36,987 nucleotides of DNA from Kiritimatiellota bacterium (GTDB lineage Bacteria > Verrucomicrobiota > Lentisphaeria > Oligosphaerales > JAADHN01): the NCBI GenBank assembly GCA_013151865.1, contig JAADHN010000063.1, positions 1 to 36,987 on the forward strand. Direction: 5' to 3'. Every line of letters begins with the position of its first letter. Within the stretch, counting starts at the first letter, position 1. The position numbers were made by a program, and so were the translations under genes. Below are positions 27,121 through 34,657 of the stretch, in pieces. The notes below the pieces were generated by a model. That model ran no database searches, was not told where the DNA came from, and worked only from the letters and a program-made list of their open reading frames with translations.

Positions 27121-27130
27121 CCTGTACAGG
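27121..27130. promoter_or_regulatory. Perfect 10-bp palindrome upstream of nitrilase-GDPD gene
   Basis: CCTGTACAGG lies 50 bases before the ATG at 27180. It is short, so chance occurrence is quite possible; it could be a dimeric regulator site. Confidence 0.2.
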
Positions 27131-27179
27131 CAGTCTCCGCAAAGCGTGCCGCCGGCTTCGGAGAATTGGAAGAACGATC

Positions 27180-28757
27180 ATGCAGGCGACAATCCTTCAG
27201 CCGCCCTACCCTTCTGCCTCCAGTGCCGCACTCGCCCGAGACTGCCAGACCTGGATGCTGGCACGACTCGCCGAACTCCCGCCGGGAAAGACGGACTTGA
27301 TCGTGTTGCCGGAGTACGCCACTGCACCGGGCATCGATGCCCCGGAGCTGCTGTTTCAATTCTCCGCAACCACGGGAGCCGACTTCCTCCAGCGACTCCA
27401 GACCGCGGCCGAGCGGCTGAACGCATTCATCACGGTGGGAACGGTCCAGCGGTCCGGCCGGCGTCACGTCAATCGGACAGTCGTTTTCGGGCCGGACGCA
27501 ACCGCAGTTGCCGTGTATGACAAAACGCACCTGACTGCAGTCGAACGGGAAACCCTGAAGTTGGCCCCGGGCGGAAAACCCGGCCTGTTCCCCCTCAAGC
27601 GCTGGCGCGCGGGGCTTGCCGTCTGTTTCGATCTCTATTTTCCGGAGTACTTCGAAGCATTGGCCGCCGAACAGGTGGATGTGATTCTCTGTCCGAGTTA
27701 CCAGCGGTCGGAATCCCCGGAGCGGATTCGGCTGATCTGCGGCTGCCGGGCCCTGGACACCGGGGCTTACGTATTGCGCAGCGGATACGCAATGGCCGAC
27801 CGTTCCCGTGGAGGGGCGTCACTGGCGGCCGGACCGGACGGCCGGATCCTGACCGACGCCGGCAGCGAACCGGGAGTACTTACGGTCAGTTTCGACCCGG
27901 AAACCAAGTTCCGCAAGCCCGCATCCCACGGACAGGCGGCGATCGACCATCGCCGCCTGATCGAACGCCACCGGCGACCGAACCTCTATCGGCCTTCTCC
28001 CAAGCGCAGACGTCGCATCCTTGACAGTCCGTTTCCACGCCTTTGCGCTCACCGCGGCCTGAGCGCGGTGTGCCCGGAGAACACGGTCCCGGCCTTTGCC
28101 GCCGCCGCCGCTCTGCCTGGGGTCCATGAAATCGAGTTCGACCTTTGGTTGTCGCGCGACGGGGTCCCGGTCGTCTGTCATGACCCGAAGCTGGACCGAA
28201 CGACCAACGGAACGGGCTACGTCCCTGAATTGGATTGGACCGACATTCGCCGCCTCGATGCCGGCGTCCGTCGGGGCGAAGAGTGGCGCGGGGTGCGCGT
28301 CCCATCGCTGGACGAAGTGATTGACGCCGTGGATGGGCGGGTCGGCCTGAACATTCACATCAAGGCCCCGGGACCGGACAACCGGTTGATTCATTTGGTT
28401 TGCGACCGCATCCGCGAATACGGCGATGTGGAAACCGCTTACATTGCCGGAGACGGGCCGGTTCTCGAGGCGGCTCGGCAGTATGCACCCGAAATCGCCC
28501 GCGCCTGCCTCGCCGCACAGGACCGGCCCGCACAACAGATCGAGGCAGCGCTTCGATTCGAGTGCCGGCGGATCCAGTTCGGGCGGAACGCAACCGCGGA
28601 GCACATCGTCGCGGCACGGGACGCGAACCTGATCTGCAACCTCTTCTGGTCGGATGAACCGGACGATGCCAGCCGATGGTGCGCCAAAGGAATCCAGGTA
28701 GTGCTGACCAATGCGGCGCACACATTGGCCGCAGTCGGGGGCGACGCCGGCGGGTAG
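27180..28757 (+). CDS. Fusion of nitrilase-type amidohydrolase and glycerophosphodiester phosphodiesterase
   Basis: This 525-residue protein carries two enzymes. Residues 1-260 form a carbon-nitrogen hydrolase with its Glu-Lys-Cys triad: Glu45 in IVLPEYAT, Lys115 in YDKTHLT, Cys149 in LAVCFDLYFPEYF. After a short basic linker (RPSPKRRRRI), residues 287-520 form a GDPD TIM barrel with CAHRGLSAVCPENT (H291, R292, E300, N301), EIEFDLWLSRDGVPVV (E319, D321) and HDPKLDR (H334). Both sets of active-site residues are complete. Neither half has a signal peptide, so action in the cytoplasm is likely. A substrate with both an amide and a phosphodiester, such as an N-acyl ethanolamine-type lipid headgroup, would explain the pairing, but that is speculation. 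ATG 27180 starts directly at the nitrilase strand; the ribosome-binding site is weak. Confidence 0.88.
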   Translation: MQATILQPPYPSASSAALARDCQTWMLARLAELPPGKTDLIVLPEYATAPGIDAPELLFQFSATTGADFLQRLQTAAERLNAFITVGTVQRSGRRHVNRTVVFGPDATAVAVYDKTHLTAVERETLKLAPGGKPGLFPLKRWRAGLAVCFDLYFPEYFEALAAEQVDVILCPSYQRSESPERIRLICGCRALDTGAYVLRSGYAMADRSRGGASLAAGPDGRILTDAGSEPGVLTVSFDPETKFRKPASHGQAAIDHRRLIERHRRPNLYRPSPKRRRRILDSPFPRLCAHRGLSAVCPENTVPAFAAAAALPGVHEIEFDLWLSRDGVPVVCHDPKLDRTTNGTGYVPELDWTDIRRLDAGVRRGEEWRGVRVPSLDEVIDAVDGRVGLNIHIKAPGPDNRLIHLVCDRIREYGDVETAYIAGDGPVLEAARQYAPEIARACLAAQDRPAQQIEAALRFECRRIQFGRNATAEHIVAARDANLICNLFWSDEPDDASRWCAKGIQVVLTNAAHTLAAVGGDAGG

Positions 28758-28772
28758 GACCGCACAAAGCAC

Positions 28773-28810
28773 AAAAAAAAGCCTGCCCCCGCACACGCGA
28801 GGGCAGGCTT
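28773..28810 (-). terminator. Rho-independent terminator of the RRM gene
   Basis: Read on the minus strand, AAGCCTGCCCTCGC and its complement form a roughly 13-bp GC-rich stem (28779-28810) followed by eight T (28780-28773). It lies 32 bases after the RRM stop. The plus-strand side has only CGGTTTATT, but the hairpin may also stop transcription of the convergent nitrilase-GDPD gene. Confidence 0.88.
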
Positions 28811-28841
28811 CGGTTTATTCCGACTCAAAGACTCTGGCGGT

Positions 28842-29150
28842 TTACCAGCGATGTCCGCCGCCGCCGCCGCCGAACGAGCGTCCGCCGCCGCCGCCATCGC
28901 GCCGGGGCCGGTCATTGGCCTCGTTCACCCGCAGGGGGCGCCCATCAAGATCGGCGCCGTTCATCTGATCCATTGCCGTCTGTGCGTCCTCGTCGTTCGC
29001 GAAAGTCACAAAACCGAAACCGCGGGAACGCCCGGTGTCCCGTTCCGTGATGACTTTTGCCTCGATGACTTCGCCGAACTGCTCGAACGCCGTGCGCAAA
29101 CTGTCGTCCGTCGTTCCCCAACTCAGATTGCCTACAAACACCTTTTTCAT
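28842..29150 (-). CDS. RRM-domain, glycine-rich RNA-binding protein
   Basis: This 102-residue protein is one RRM with RNP2 VFVGNL near the start and RNP1 RGFGFVTF, followed by a glycine-rich tail (GGGGGRSFGGGGGGHRW). Such single-RRM Rbp proteins occur in cyanobacteria and PVC bacteria; cyanobacterial ones are often cold-induced and bind RNA in the cytoplasm. ATG 29150 directly precedes KKVFVGNL; a GTG four codons upstream (29162) is possible, but AGAGAG is spaced better for the ATG. A clear terminator follows at 28773-28810. Confidence 0.93.
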   Translation of the reverse strand: MKKVFVGNLSWGTTDDSLRTAFEQFGEVIEAKVITERDTGRSRGFGFVTFANDEDAQTAMDQMNGADLDGRPLRVNEANDRPRRDGGGGGRSFGGGGGGHRW

Positions 29151-29494
29151 ACGACCCGACACTCTCTTTTCCGGTCACGCTGCTGTCTGAGACGGGTTGC
29201 GGCGTTTCCTTTGGACACCTGATACATCCCGGACGCCCGCACATCCGGGCCGGGCAACCCCACGGCCGCCCGGGGTCCAGCATCACCGCCCCTCTTCCGA
29301 CACTCGAGTATACTCGGAGGGACGCGCGTCAGCAAGGCCGGTGGGATTACCCCGCCGCAGCCGGCAGACAGACACTGGACTCAAAACCGGAACTAACTTA
29401 GTTGGCTAAAAACGGTATACAACTCATTTCAACATATTTTTTTGAGGCACGGACCTTCCCGTTCCCGGGAGCGCCTCCCCCACAGAACCACGAA

Positions 29495-29524
29495 TTGCAG
29501 AATTCGGTAAATGCGGTATATAGT
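29495..29524 (+). promoter_or_regulatory. Weak promoter candidate for the kinase gene
   Basis: TTGCAG (29495-29500) and TATAGT (29519-29524) are 18 bases apart. The -10 box matches five of six consensus positions and the -35 three. If used, the transcript would carry MITE copy B in a leader of about 440 bases. Confidence 0.3.
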
Positions 29525-29729
29525 TCGCAGGTGTCCAGGAAGGCCCCTCGTGCATCCCCCTGGCGTACGAGTGCAAGCCGGCCCGGCTTCTCGCATCGGC
29601 ATGACTGTGGAAATCTCTGCTTGGGACAACGTCGCCGGCCATGAGCCGCCGCCAAGTCGCGGAAGTCTCCCGGCGCTCGTGCGAGACCCCGGGGGCTTCC
29701 TCGGGGCTCCTCTGACTGGCTCCATCCCA

Positions 29730-29735
29730 TGACTG
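29730..29735 (+). repeat. Target-site duplication, left of MITE copy B
   Basis: TGACTG directly precedes the left end of the element and recurs at 29938-29943 directly after the right end. With the ambiguous G it extends to TGACTGG (7 bases). A further TGACTGG occurs at 29713-29719. Confidence 0.6.
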
Positions 29736-29937
29736 GAGCCCGGCCACAAACACATAAGGGAGCATGGCCGCGCGCGAGCACGATTTTGGTGAGATTTCGT
29801 TCCCGCCGAGCGGGACCCGGTCTGTCTGCGTGCCCCGCACAAGCAGGCGATGCTGCCCTGAGCGGCAATCCCGCTCGGCGGCAGGCGGAAACGGCGAAGG
29901 ATCGCCCGAAAGCGTCCGCGCCCTTTCTGCCGGGCTC
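29736..29937. mobile_element. MITE-like non-autonomous element, copy B
   Basis: This 202-bp element is the reverse complement of the element at 5290-5485 with most positions identical and a few indels. The ends start GAGCCCGGC on both sides. The interior keeps the nested palindrome (CCCGCCGAGCGGG with CCCGCTCGGCGGG). It is flanked by TGACTG on both sides, a different duplication from that of copy A, showing independent insertion. No ORF of its own. It lies between the likely promoter and the ribosome-binding site of the kinase gene. Confidence 0.8.
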
Positions 29938-29943
29938 TGACTG
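29938..29943 (+). repeat. Target-site duplication, right of MITE copy B
   Basis: TGACTG matches 29730-29735; it ends 8 bases before the GAGGAGA ribosome-binding site of the kinase. Confidence 0.6.
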
Positions 29944-29967
29944 GTGACTAGAGGAGAAGATCGACCG

Positions 29968-31224
29968 GTGAGCACCCGAAACCCTCCGCCGTCGAACCCC
30001 GACCCGACTGCCGCCACTGTGATGCGCCAGGAACGGAAACGCATGGCCACGGCCGACGTGCGCGCCTTGCTCGAGGTCGTGGGCCGCGTCCAGCGCGACC
30101 ATTTGGAGAAAACAAACCGCCGGCAGGACTTGTCCGCCAGCCTGAGCCGCGGACAGTTGGCGGAATGGTTCTCCAAAGACCGCTACGTCTATGCCGAAAC
30201 GATCGCCGAGGGTGGAATGGCACGCATCTACTGCGCGGCGGACCTGCACCTCTGTCGGACCGTGGCACTCAAGACACTGTTGGAAGACCAGCCCCCCGAA
30301 AACGTGGCCCGCTTCTTGTACGAGTCGCAGATCGCAGCCCAACTCCAGCACCCGAACGTGGTGCCCGTATACGATACCGGGCTCGACGAACAGACCGGCC
30401 GCCCCTTCCTGGTGATGAAACTGATTGCAGGGCAGTCCCTGCTCGACATTATTCTCGGACTGCGGCGGCACGACAACACCGTGCGGCGGTACAGCAGCTT
30501 GGCGGAACGAATCAACATCTTTCTCAAGGTCTGCGACGCCATCAGTTACGCGCACGCGCACAATGTGGTGCACCGCGATATCAAGCCGGCGAATGTCATG
30601 GTGGGCGAATACGGTGAAGTCTACGTCATCGACTGGGGCATCGCCGAATCCCGTGCCGACTTGCCGCCTTCGGACCCCGAAACCGGTCGTGTGGCTTTTG
30701 GGGGCGACCGTGTATCGACGTTCCACGACGTCTACCGACTCTCCGATCCGGCCGCCGATAAGTCTTTCATGGGCTCGCCGGTACACATGGCCCCCGAGCA
30801 GATCGCCAGTCCCGACGAAATCGACCACCGCTCCGATGTTTACGGGCTCGGGTGCACCCTGTACGAACTCATCACGCTCAACGCGCCGTTCAGCAGCCGG
30901 TTGAGTATCGACGAACTCTATCGTGCCAAGTGCAGCGGCGACTTTCCGCCGGTTTGGCGATACGTGCCGGTGGCGCGGTATGGACTGGCCGACATTGTCC
31001 ACCGGTGCATGGCGCCCCGGAAAAGCCGGCGTTTCCAAAAAGTCACTTCGTTGCAGAATGCCCTCAAGCGTCATTTGCAGAACGCCATGAAGTCCAAGCT
31101 TCCGCAACGAATAGACGCTCTCGCCGCCTGGGTCAACAAGATCGACCCGGATTGCTTCGACGAAAAAGTCAAGGCGGAGTTGCTGGACCGACTTTCCAAA
31201 ATTGCCCGCGGGAGAAAGCCCTGA
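29968..31224 (+). CDS. Hanks-type Ser/Thr protein kinase
   Basis: The 418-residue protein is a soluble kinase: glycine-rich loop AEGGMARIYCA (about 78-88), VAIK-type Lys102 (VALKTLL), HRDIKPAN (H202, D204, N209), DWG (D222) in place of DFG, and MAPEQI. About 50 residues lie between DWG and APE, longer than usual. Residues 1-70 are a charged N-terminal extension and the C-terminal 80 are helical; there is no membrane segment or PASTA domain, so it should act in the cytoplasm. The start was set at GTG 29968 because AGGAGA (29952-29957) is spaced 10 bases from it; GTG 29944 would place that site inside the gene. Possible targets include the FHA protein at 13418-15514 or the lipid transport genes downstream, but nothing proves a link. 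Confidence 0.92.
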   Translation: MSTRNPPPSNPDPTAATVMRQERKRMATADVRALLEVVGRVQRDHLEKTNRRQDLSASLSRGQLAEWFSKDRYVYAETIAEGGMARIYCAADLHLCRTVALKTLLEDQPPENVARFLYESQIAAQLQHPNVVPVYDTGLDEQTGRPFLVMKLIAGQSLLDIILGLRRHDNTVRRYSSLAERINIFLKVCDAISYAHAHNVVHRDIKPANVMVGEYGEVYVIDWGIAESRADLPPSDPETGRVAFGGDRVSTFHDVYRLSDPAADKSFMGSPVHMAPEQIASPDEIDHRSDVYGLGCTLYELITLNAPFSSRLSIDELYRAKCSGDFPPVWRYVPVARYGLADIVHRCMAPRKSRRFQKVTSLQNALKRHLQNAMKSKLPQRIDALAAWVNKIDPDCFDEKVKAELLDRLSKIARGRKP

Positions 31225-31590
31225 GGCGCCCCCGGCCGGGAGCACTGTTCAGTTTTCCTCCCGTACTATTTGGCCGGGACTTTTGTCCAACCCGGTGGGC
31301 GGGGATCGGTAACCGAGGAATCGATGCCGTGAATCCGACGCAAGCACGGGGACCCGACTGCGCGACTGCGTGCGACATGCCTCCGGATTGGCAGAACGAT
31401 CCCGTGGCCGGGGCTTGCGCTCCAACCTACTTACTGTATGAACCATCCGCCGCAATGACAGTTCTCGTGTGCCTTCTCGCGACGAAGTTCATGAATCGCA
31501 AAGCGTCTCGAAGGGGTCGGAGAATACTGCAGGGCCCGCAGGTTGGAGTGCGTTCCCGATTGTTTCGAGACGATTCGCAGGTCCGATTCA
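31225..31590. other. Intergenic region between kinase and lipid transport genes
   Basis: No gene is supported. CGTCTCGAA (31504-31512) and TTCGAGACG (31564-31572) form a 9-bp inverted repeat with a 51-base loop, ending 18 bases before the mlaE start. No strong promoter or terminator was found; TACTAT at 31265-31270 lacks a partner -35 box. Confidence 0.5.
31551..31574 (-). repeat. Short conserved intergenic motif, copy 2
   Basis: Reverse-complement partner of 19511-19534 (21 of 24 positions identical), directly upstream of the mlaE-like gene. Confidence 0.4.
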
Positions 31591-32715
31591 ATGAAACCCT
31601 TTCAAATCCAAGATGATGCAGACGCCCTCCGGATCCTTTTCGGCCCACGCTTCGTCCGAACTGATACCGCAGCTTTCTGGGACGAAATCGACGACTCGGT
31701 CCGCGGGACGTCCCGGGAACGCGTCGAACTGGACTTCACCGCCTGCACCCGATACGATTCCAGCACCGTGGTTCTTGCCGCAGCACTCCGAACCCAATGC
31801 GAACAGCGCGGGATCTCCTGCGAACTCCACACGCCCTCGGGGAACTTCGACGAACTGCTCAGTGCCGCGTCGGCCCAGCCCCCCGACCTTCGCACCCGGA
31901 CAACGGCTCCCGCCTCTGACCGGCGTTACCCCACGCGTATCGGCGACGCAGCCGTACGTCTCGCCGAAAGTGTCTACCGTGCCCTGGTGTTCACGGGCGA
32001 ATCGGCCGCGGCCTTGGCCGAAGTCCTGCGCCACCCCGGGCGCACCCGCTGGGGAGAGACGTGGCGCATCCTCCAAGGGGCCGGCGCCGATGCGTTGCCG
32101 ATCGTCGCCCTAATCTGCTTCCTCATGGGGGTCATTATGGCATTCCAAGCCGCCGTGCAACTTCATACCTTTGGTGCCGACATCTACGTGGCCGACCTTG
32201 TGGCCCTCAGCATCGTACGCGAGCTGGGCCCCCTGATGACGGCCATCATCTGCGCCGGACGCTCAGGGGCGGGGTTCGCCGCGGAACTGGGAGCCATGAA
32301 AGTCGGAGAAGAGGTGGACGCCATGGTCACCATGGGATTGGACGTCCAGCGATTCCTCGTCACGCCGAAAATCCTGGCCCTTCTCGCGGCCCTTCCCTGC
32401 CTGACCGTACTCGGCAATCTCATCGCCATTCTGGGCGGCATGTTGATAAGCGCCACGGTCCTCGGCCTGCCCTGCGCCGTCTACTGGAACGAAACCGTTG
32501 CCGCACTCGGGTACAGCGACTTTTTCGGAGGACTGGCCAAGAGCTTTGTGTTTGCCGCCCTGATCGCCGGGATCGGTTGCTACCGGGGCCTCGAAGTCGG
32601 GACCGACGCCCAGGACGTCGGTCGCAAAACAACCTCGGCCGTCGTAACCGGAATCTTTTTTATCATTCTGGCCGACGCCGGATTCTCTGTCTTGTACCAT
32701 GTAATGGGAATCTGA
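31591..32715 (+). CDS. mlaE: STAS-MlaE fusion, lipid ABC transporter permease
   Basis: This 374-residue protein has an N-terminal STAS-like domain (about 1-95; ELDFTACTRYDSSTVVLAAA is the typical strand-Asp-Ser-helix) fused to an MlaE permease (about 125-374) with several membrane helices and the family core QAAVQLHTFGADIYVADLVA, SIVRELGPLMTAIICAGRSG and GEEVDAMVTMGLDVQRFLV. In E. coli the STAS protein MlaB is separate and binds MlaF; here the two are one chain. It should form the inner-membrane part of an MCE-type phospholipid transporter that maintains outer-membrane asymmetry. ATG 31591 was chosen because the STAS strand begins there. mlaF starts 28 bases after its stop. Confidence 0.93.
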   Translation: MKPFQIQDDADALRILFGPRFVRTDTAAFWDEIDDSVRGTSRERVELDFTACTRYDSSTVVLAAALRTQCEQRGISCELHTPSGNFDELLSAASAQPPDLRTRTTAPASDRRYPTRIGDAAVRLAESVYRALVFTGESAAALAEVLRHPGRTRWGETWRILQGAGADALPIVALICFLMGVIMAFQAAVQLHTFGADIYVADLVALSIVRELGPLMTAIICAGRSGAGFAAELGAMKVGEEVDAMVTMGLDVQRFLVTPKILALLAALPCLTVLGNLIAILGGMLISATVLGLPCAVYWNETVAALGYSDFFGGLAKSFVFAALIAGIGCYRGLEVGTDAQDVGRKTTSAVVTGIFFIILADAGFSVLYHVMGI

Positions 32716-32743
32716 CCCCGCGACGCCACGAACAAAGCAGACC

Positions 32744-33568
32744 ATGAGAGCCACATCCGCAGCCGATATCGCCATCGAGGTCAGCGGTCTGACCGCGTCC
32801 TACGGCCATAAAGTGGTCCTGACAAATGTCAGCTTCTCCGTCAAACGCGGGGAAGTCTTCGCTATTCTCGGCGGCAGCGGTTCCGGCAAGACCACGATCC
32901 TTCGCCACCTGATCGGACAAGCCCGACCCGCCGCCGGCGCGGTCAAGGTGCTCGACACCGACGTCGCCGCCGCCCCGGAAGACCAACTCCGGCGCCTGCG
33001 GAGTCGGTTCGGGGTGTTGTATCAGACCGGAGCGCTTTTCGGGGGAATGACCGTGGGCGAGAATGTTGGCTTGCCGTTGCGGGAATTGACGAACCTGCCG
33101 GATGCGGCCGTCGACGTCCTGGTCCGACTCAAACTCCGCTTGGTCGGACTCGAAGGAGCGGAGAATCTGTACCCGGCGGAGCTGAGCGGCGGAATGCGCA
33201 AGCGCGCCGGACTGGCCAGGGCCATGGCCCTCGATCCCGACCTGCTCTTTTTCGACGAGCCTTCCAGCGGACTCGACCCGGTCCTGGCGGCAGGACTGGA
33301 CCGCCTCATCGTCAAACTCCGCGACGCCTTCGGGACCACCATGGTGCTGGTCACCCATGACCTGGACAGCGTCATGGCAGTGGCCGACCGAGTGATTCTC
33401 CTTAGCGGGCAGGCCCGGGGAGTGGTCGCTGAGGGCGATCCCAGGCAGATCGAGAAGAGCGCGGCTCGAGCGGAGGTAAGGGATTTCTTCAGCCGTTGCG
33501 GTCTCCGTCACGCGAGTGCCGGGATCGACTCGACCGTCACCAACAGGATACCCGAAAATGGCCAATGA
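32744..33568 (+). CDS. mlaF: MlaF-type ATPase of MCE lipid transporter
   Basis: The 274-residue protein is a single ABC ATPase: Walker A GGSGSGKTT (43-51), Q-loop Gln94 in VLYQTGALF, signature ELSGGMRKRAGLARA, Walker B LLFFDEPSSGLDP (167-179) and H-loop His205 (VTHDLDSV). VLYQTGALFGGMTVGENVGLP is characteristic of the MlaF/Ttg2A branch. It powers lipid movement by the MlaE permease at the inner membrane. It overlaps the start of the MCE gene by 11 bases. Confidence 0.95.
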   Translation: MRATSAADIAIEVSGLTASYGHKVVLTNVSFSVKRGEVFAILGGSGSGKTTILRHLIGQARPAAGAVKVLDTDVAAAPEDQLRRLRSRFGVLYQTGALFGGMTVGENVGLPLRELTNLPDAAVDVLVRLKLRLVGLEGAENLYPAELSGGMRKRAGLARAMALDPDLLFFDEPSSGLDPVLAAGLDRLIVKLRDAFGTTMVLVTHDLDSVMAVADRVILLSGQARGVVAEGDPRQIEKSAARAEVRDFFSRCGLRHASAGIDSTVTNRIPENGQ

Positions 33569-34652
33569 AATCGACAGGTTCAAACTGGGGCTGTTCCTGG
33601 TGGGGGCCGGTCTGGTCCTGATCGGGGCCCTCGGCGTGCTGGGCAGCGGCAGGATCTTTGCCCGCCCGCTGCACTTGGTGTCGTTTTTCGACGAATCCGT
33701 CCAGGGACTCGAAACCGGTTCGGCAGTGAAATGGCGAGGCGTCCGTGTGGGCCGAGTCTCACGTATTCTGCTCGACGCCAATGCCCGGCTCGTGCGCGTC
33801 GAAATGGACGTCAACACCCGGCGCTTCGCCATGGAGGCGGCAGCGGAGAGCGGCCGTGTCGATCTGAAAAAGACCGAGCTAAAAAAAATCATTCGCCAAA
33901 AAATCCGGCAAGGCCTGCGCAGTCGACTCGAGTTGACCGGCATTACGGGGATGAAGTATGTCGAGTTCGATTTCTTCCCGACCCGCACAAAGCGCTCTCC
34001 TTGCCCGACGCCACCGGTCGCCGAGGCGATCTGCATCCCCAGCGTGCCGTCCAGTTTGGCGCAACTTCAGGAATCGGTGACCCGCACCGCCGAACGCGTT
34101 GCCGCCATCGATTTCGAAGGAATCTCGAAAGACATCGAGGCCCTGCTTCAAAACGCCAACAACGTGTTGGGCAACCCCGCCCTGGTGGAAACACTCCAGG
34201 ACCTCAAGACGGCAGGAAGGGCCTTCTCCCGGCTGTCGACGCGCTTGGACGGGGCCATGGATGAACAGGTCCTGCTGAAGGTGAAACAAGACTTGAGTAC
34301 GGTTTCGGGTAACTTGGCAACCGTCACCACGCGCCTAAACCGGTTGCTTGAAAACAAGACGCTCGAAGAAACCCTGAACGACTTTCGCACCGCCGGCAGC
34401 ACGGCCCGATCCGCCGCGGTCCGCTTGGACAAACAGTTGGCCAACCTCGACCTGCCCGGAATCGCCCGAGATACGCGTCGAACCCTAGGAGAAGCACGCC
34501 GGGCGGCAAAGGCGATCACCGGAACCCGAACGGACCTGCGTCAATCTCTGCACGAACTGGACCTGACCCTCACGGCACTGCGCCGGCTCATCGAACAGGT
34601 CCAGAACGACCCGTCAATTCTGGTCCGTGGAAACCCGACGGAAGAGGAGTAA
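33558..34652 (+). CDS. mlaD: MlaD/MCE-domain substrate-binding protein
   Basis: This 364-residue protein has an N-terminal membrane anchor (LGLFLVGAGLVLIGALGVLG) and one MCE domain (about 36-150) with FFDESVQGLETGSAVKWRGV and RVGRVSRILLD, then LTGITGMKYVEFDF. The C-terminal roughly 190 residues are amphipathic helix, probably coiled coil (RLNRLLENKTLEETLNDFR, ARSAAVRLDKQLANLDL). MCE proteins form hexameric rings that hold lipid in the periplasm; the long helical tail suggests a needle or tunnel rather than the short E. coli MlaD. The ATG overlaps mlaF by 11 bases. Confidence 0.93.
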   Translation: MANEIDRFKLGLFLVGAGLVLIGALGVLGSGRIFARPLHLVSFFDESVQGLETGSAVKWRGVRVGRVSRILLDANARLVRVEMDVNTRRFAMEAAAESGRVDLKKTELKKIIRQKIRQGLRSRLELTGITGMKYVEFDFFPTRTKRSPCPTPPVAEAICIPSVPSSLAQLQESVTRTAERVAAIDFEGISKDIEALLQNANNVLGNPALVETLQDLKTAGRAFSRLSTRLDGAMDEQVLLKVKQDLSTVSGNLATVTTRLNRLLENKTLEETLNDFRTAGSTARSAAVRLDKQLANLDLPGIARDTRRTLGEARRAAKAITGTRTDLRQSLHELDLTLTALRRLIEQVQNDPSILVRGNPTEEE

Positions 34653-34657
34653 ACCCG

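Larger units (their letters stand above)
26642..27179. other. Intergenic region with hairpins and MITE relic
   Basis: No gene is supported. It contains a terminator-like hairpin (26702-26744), a diverged MITE end (26769-26810), a strong hairpin with one bulge (27037-27062), a GGCAA/TTGCC hairpin (27091-27112) and the palindrome CCTGTACAGG (27121-27130), all before the nitrilase-GDPD gene. The leader of that gene is thus unusually structured. Confidence 0.5.
29151..29967. other. Long intergenic region upstream of the kinase gene
   Basis: About 800 bases without a supportable gene. It contains the palindrome CGAGTATACTCG (29305-29316), an AT-rich segment (29395-29442) unlike the rest of the window, a promoter candidate (29495-29524), and MITE copy B with its target duplications (29730-29943). 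The segment 29524-29735 has many inverted repeats but matches no RNA family I recognise. Confidence 0.5.

Noticed and set aside
29365-29425. tRNA-like string containing GGACTCAAAACCGG
   Set aside because: No acceptor stem, D-arm or T-loop consensus could be placed around it.
29524-29735. Possible SRP, 6S or RNase P RNA in the region upstream of MITE copy B
   Set aside because: Inverted repeats are present, but none of the conserved signatures of these RNAs was found.
29398-31245. 615-codon minus-strand open frame covering MITE copy B and the kinase
   Set aside because: The opposite strand holds a kinase with all catalytic motifs; the antisense product has no domain.
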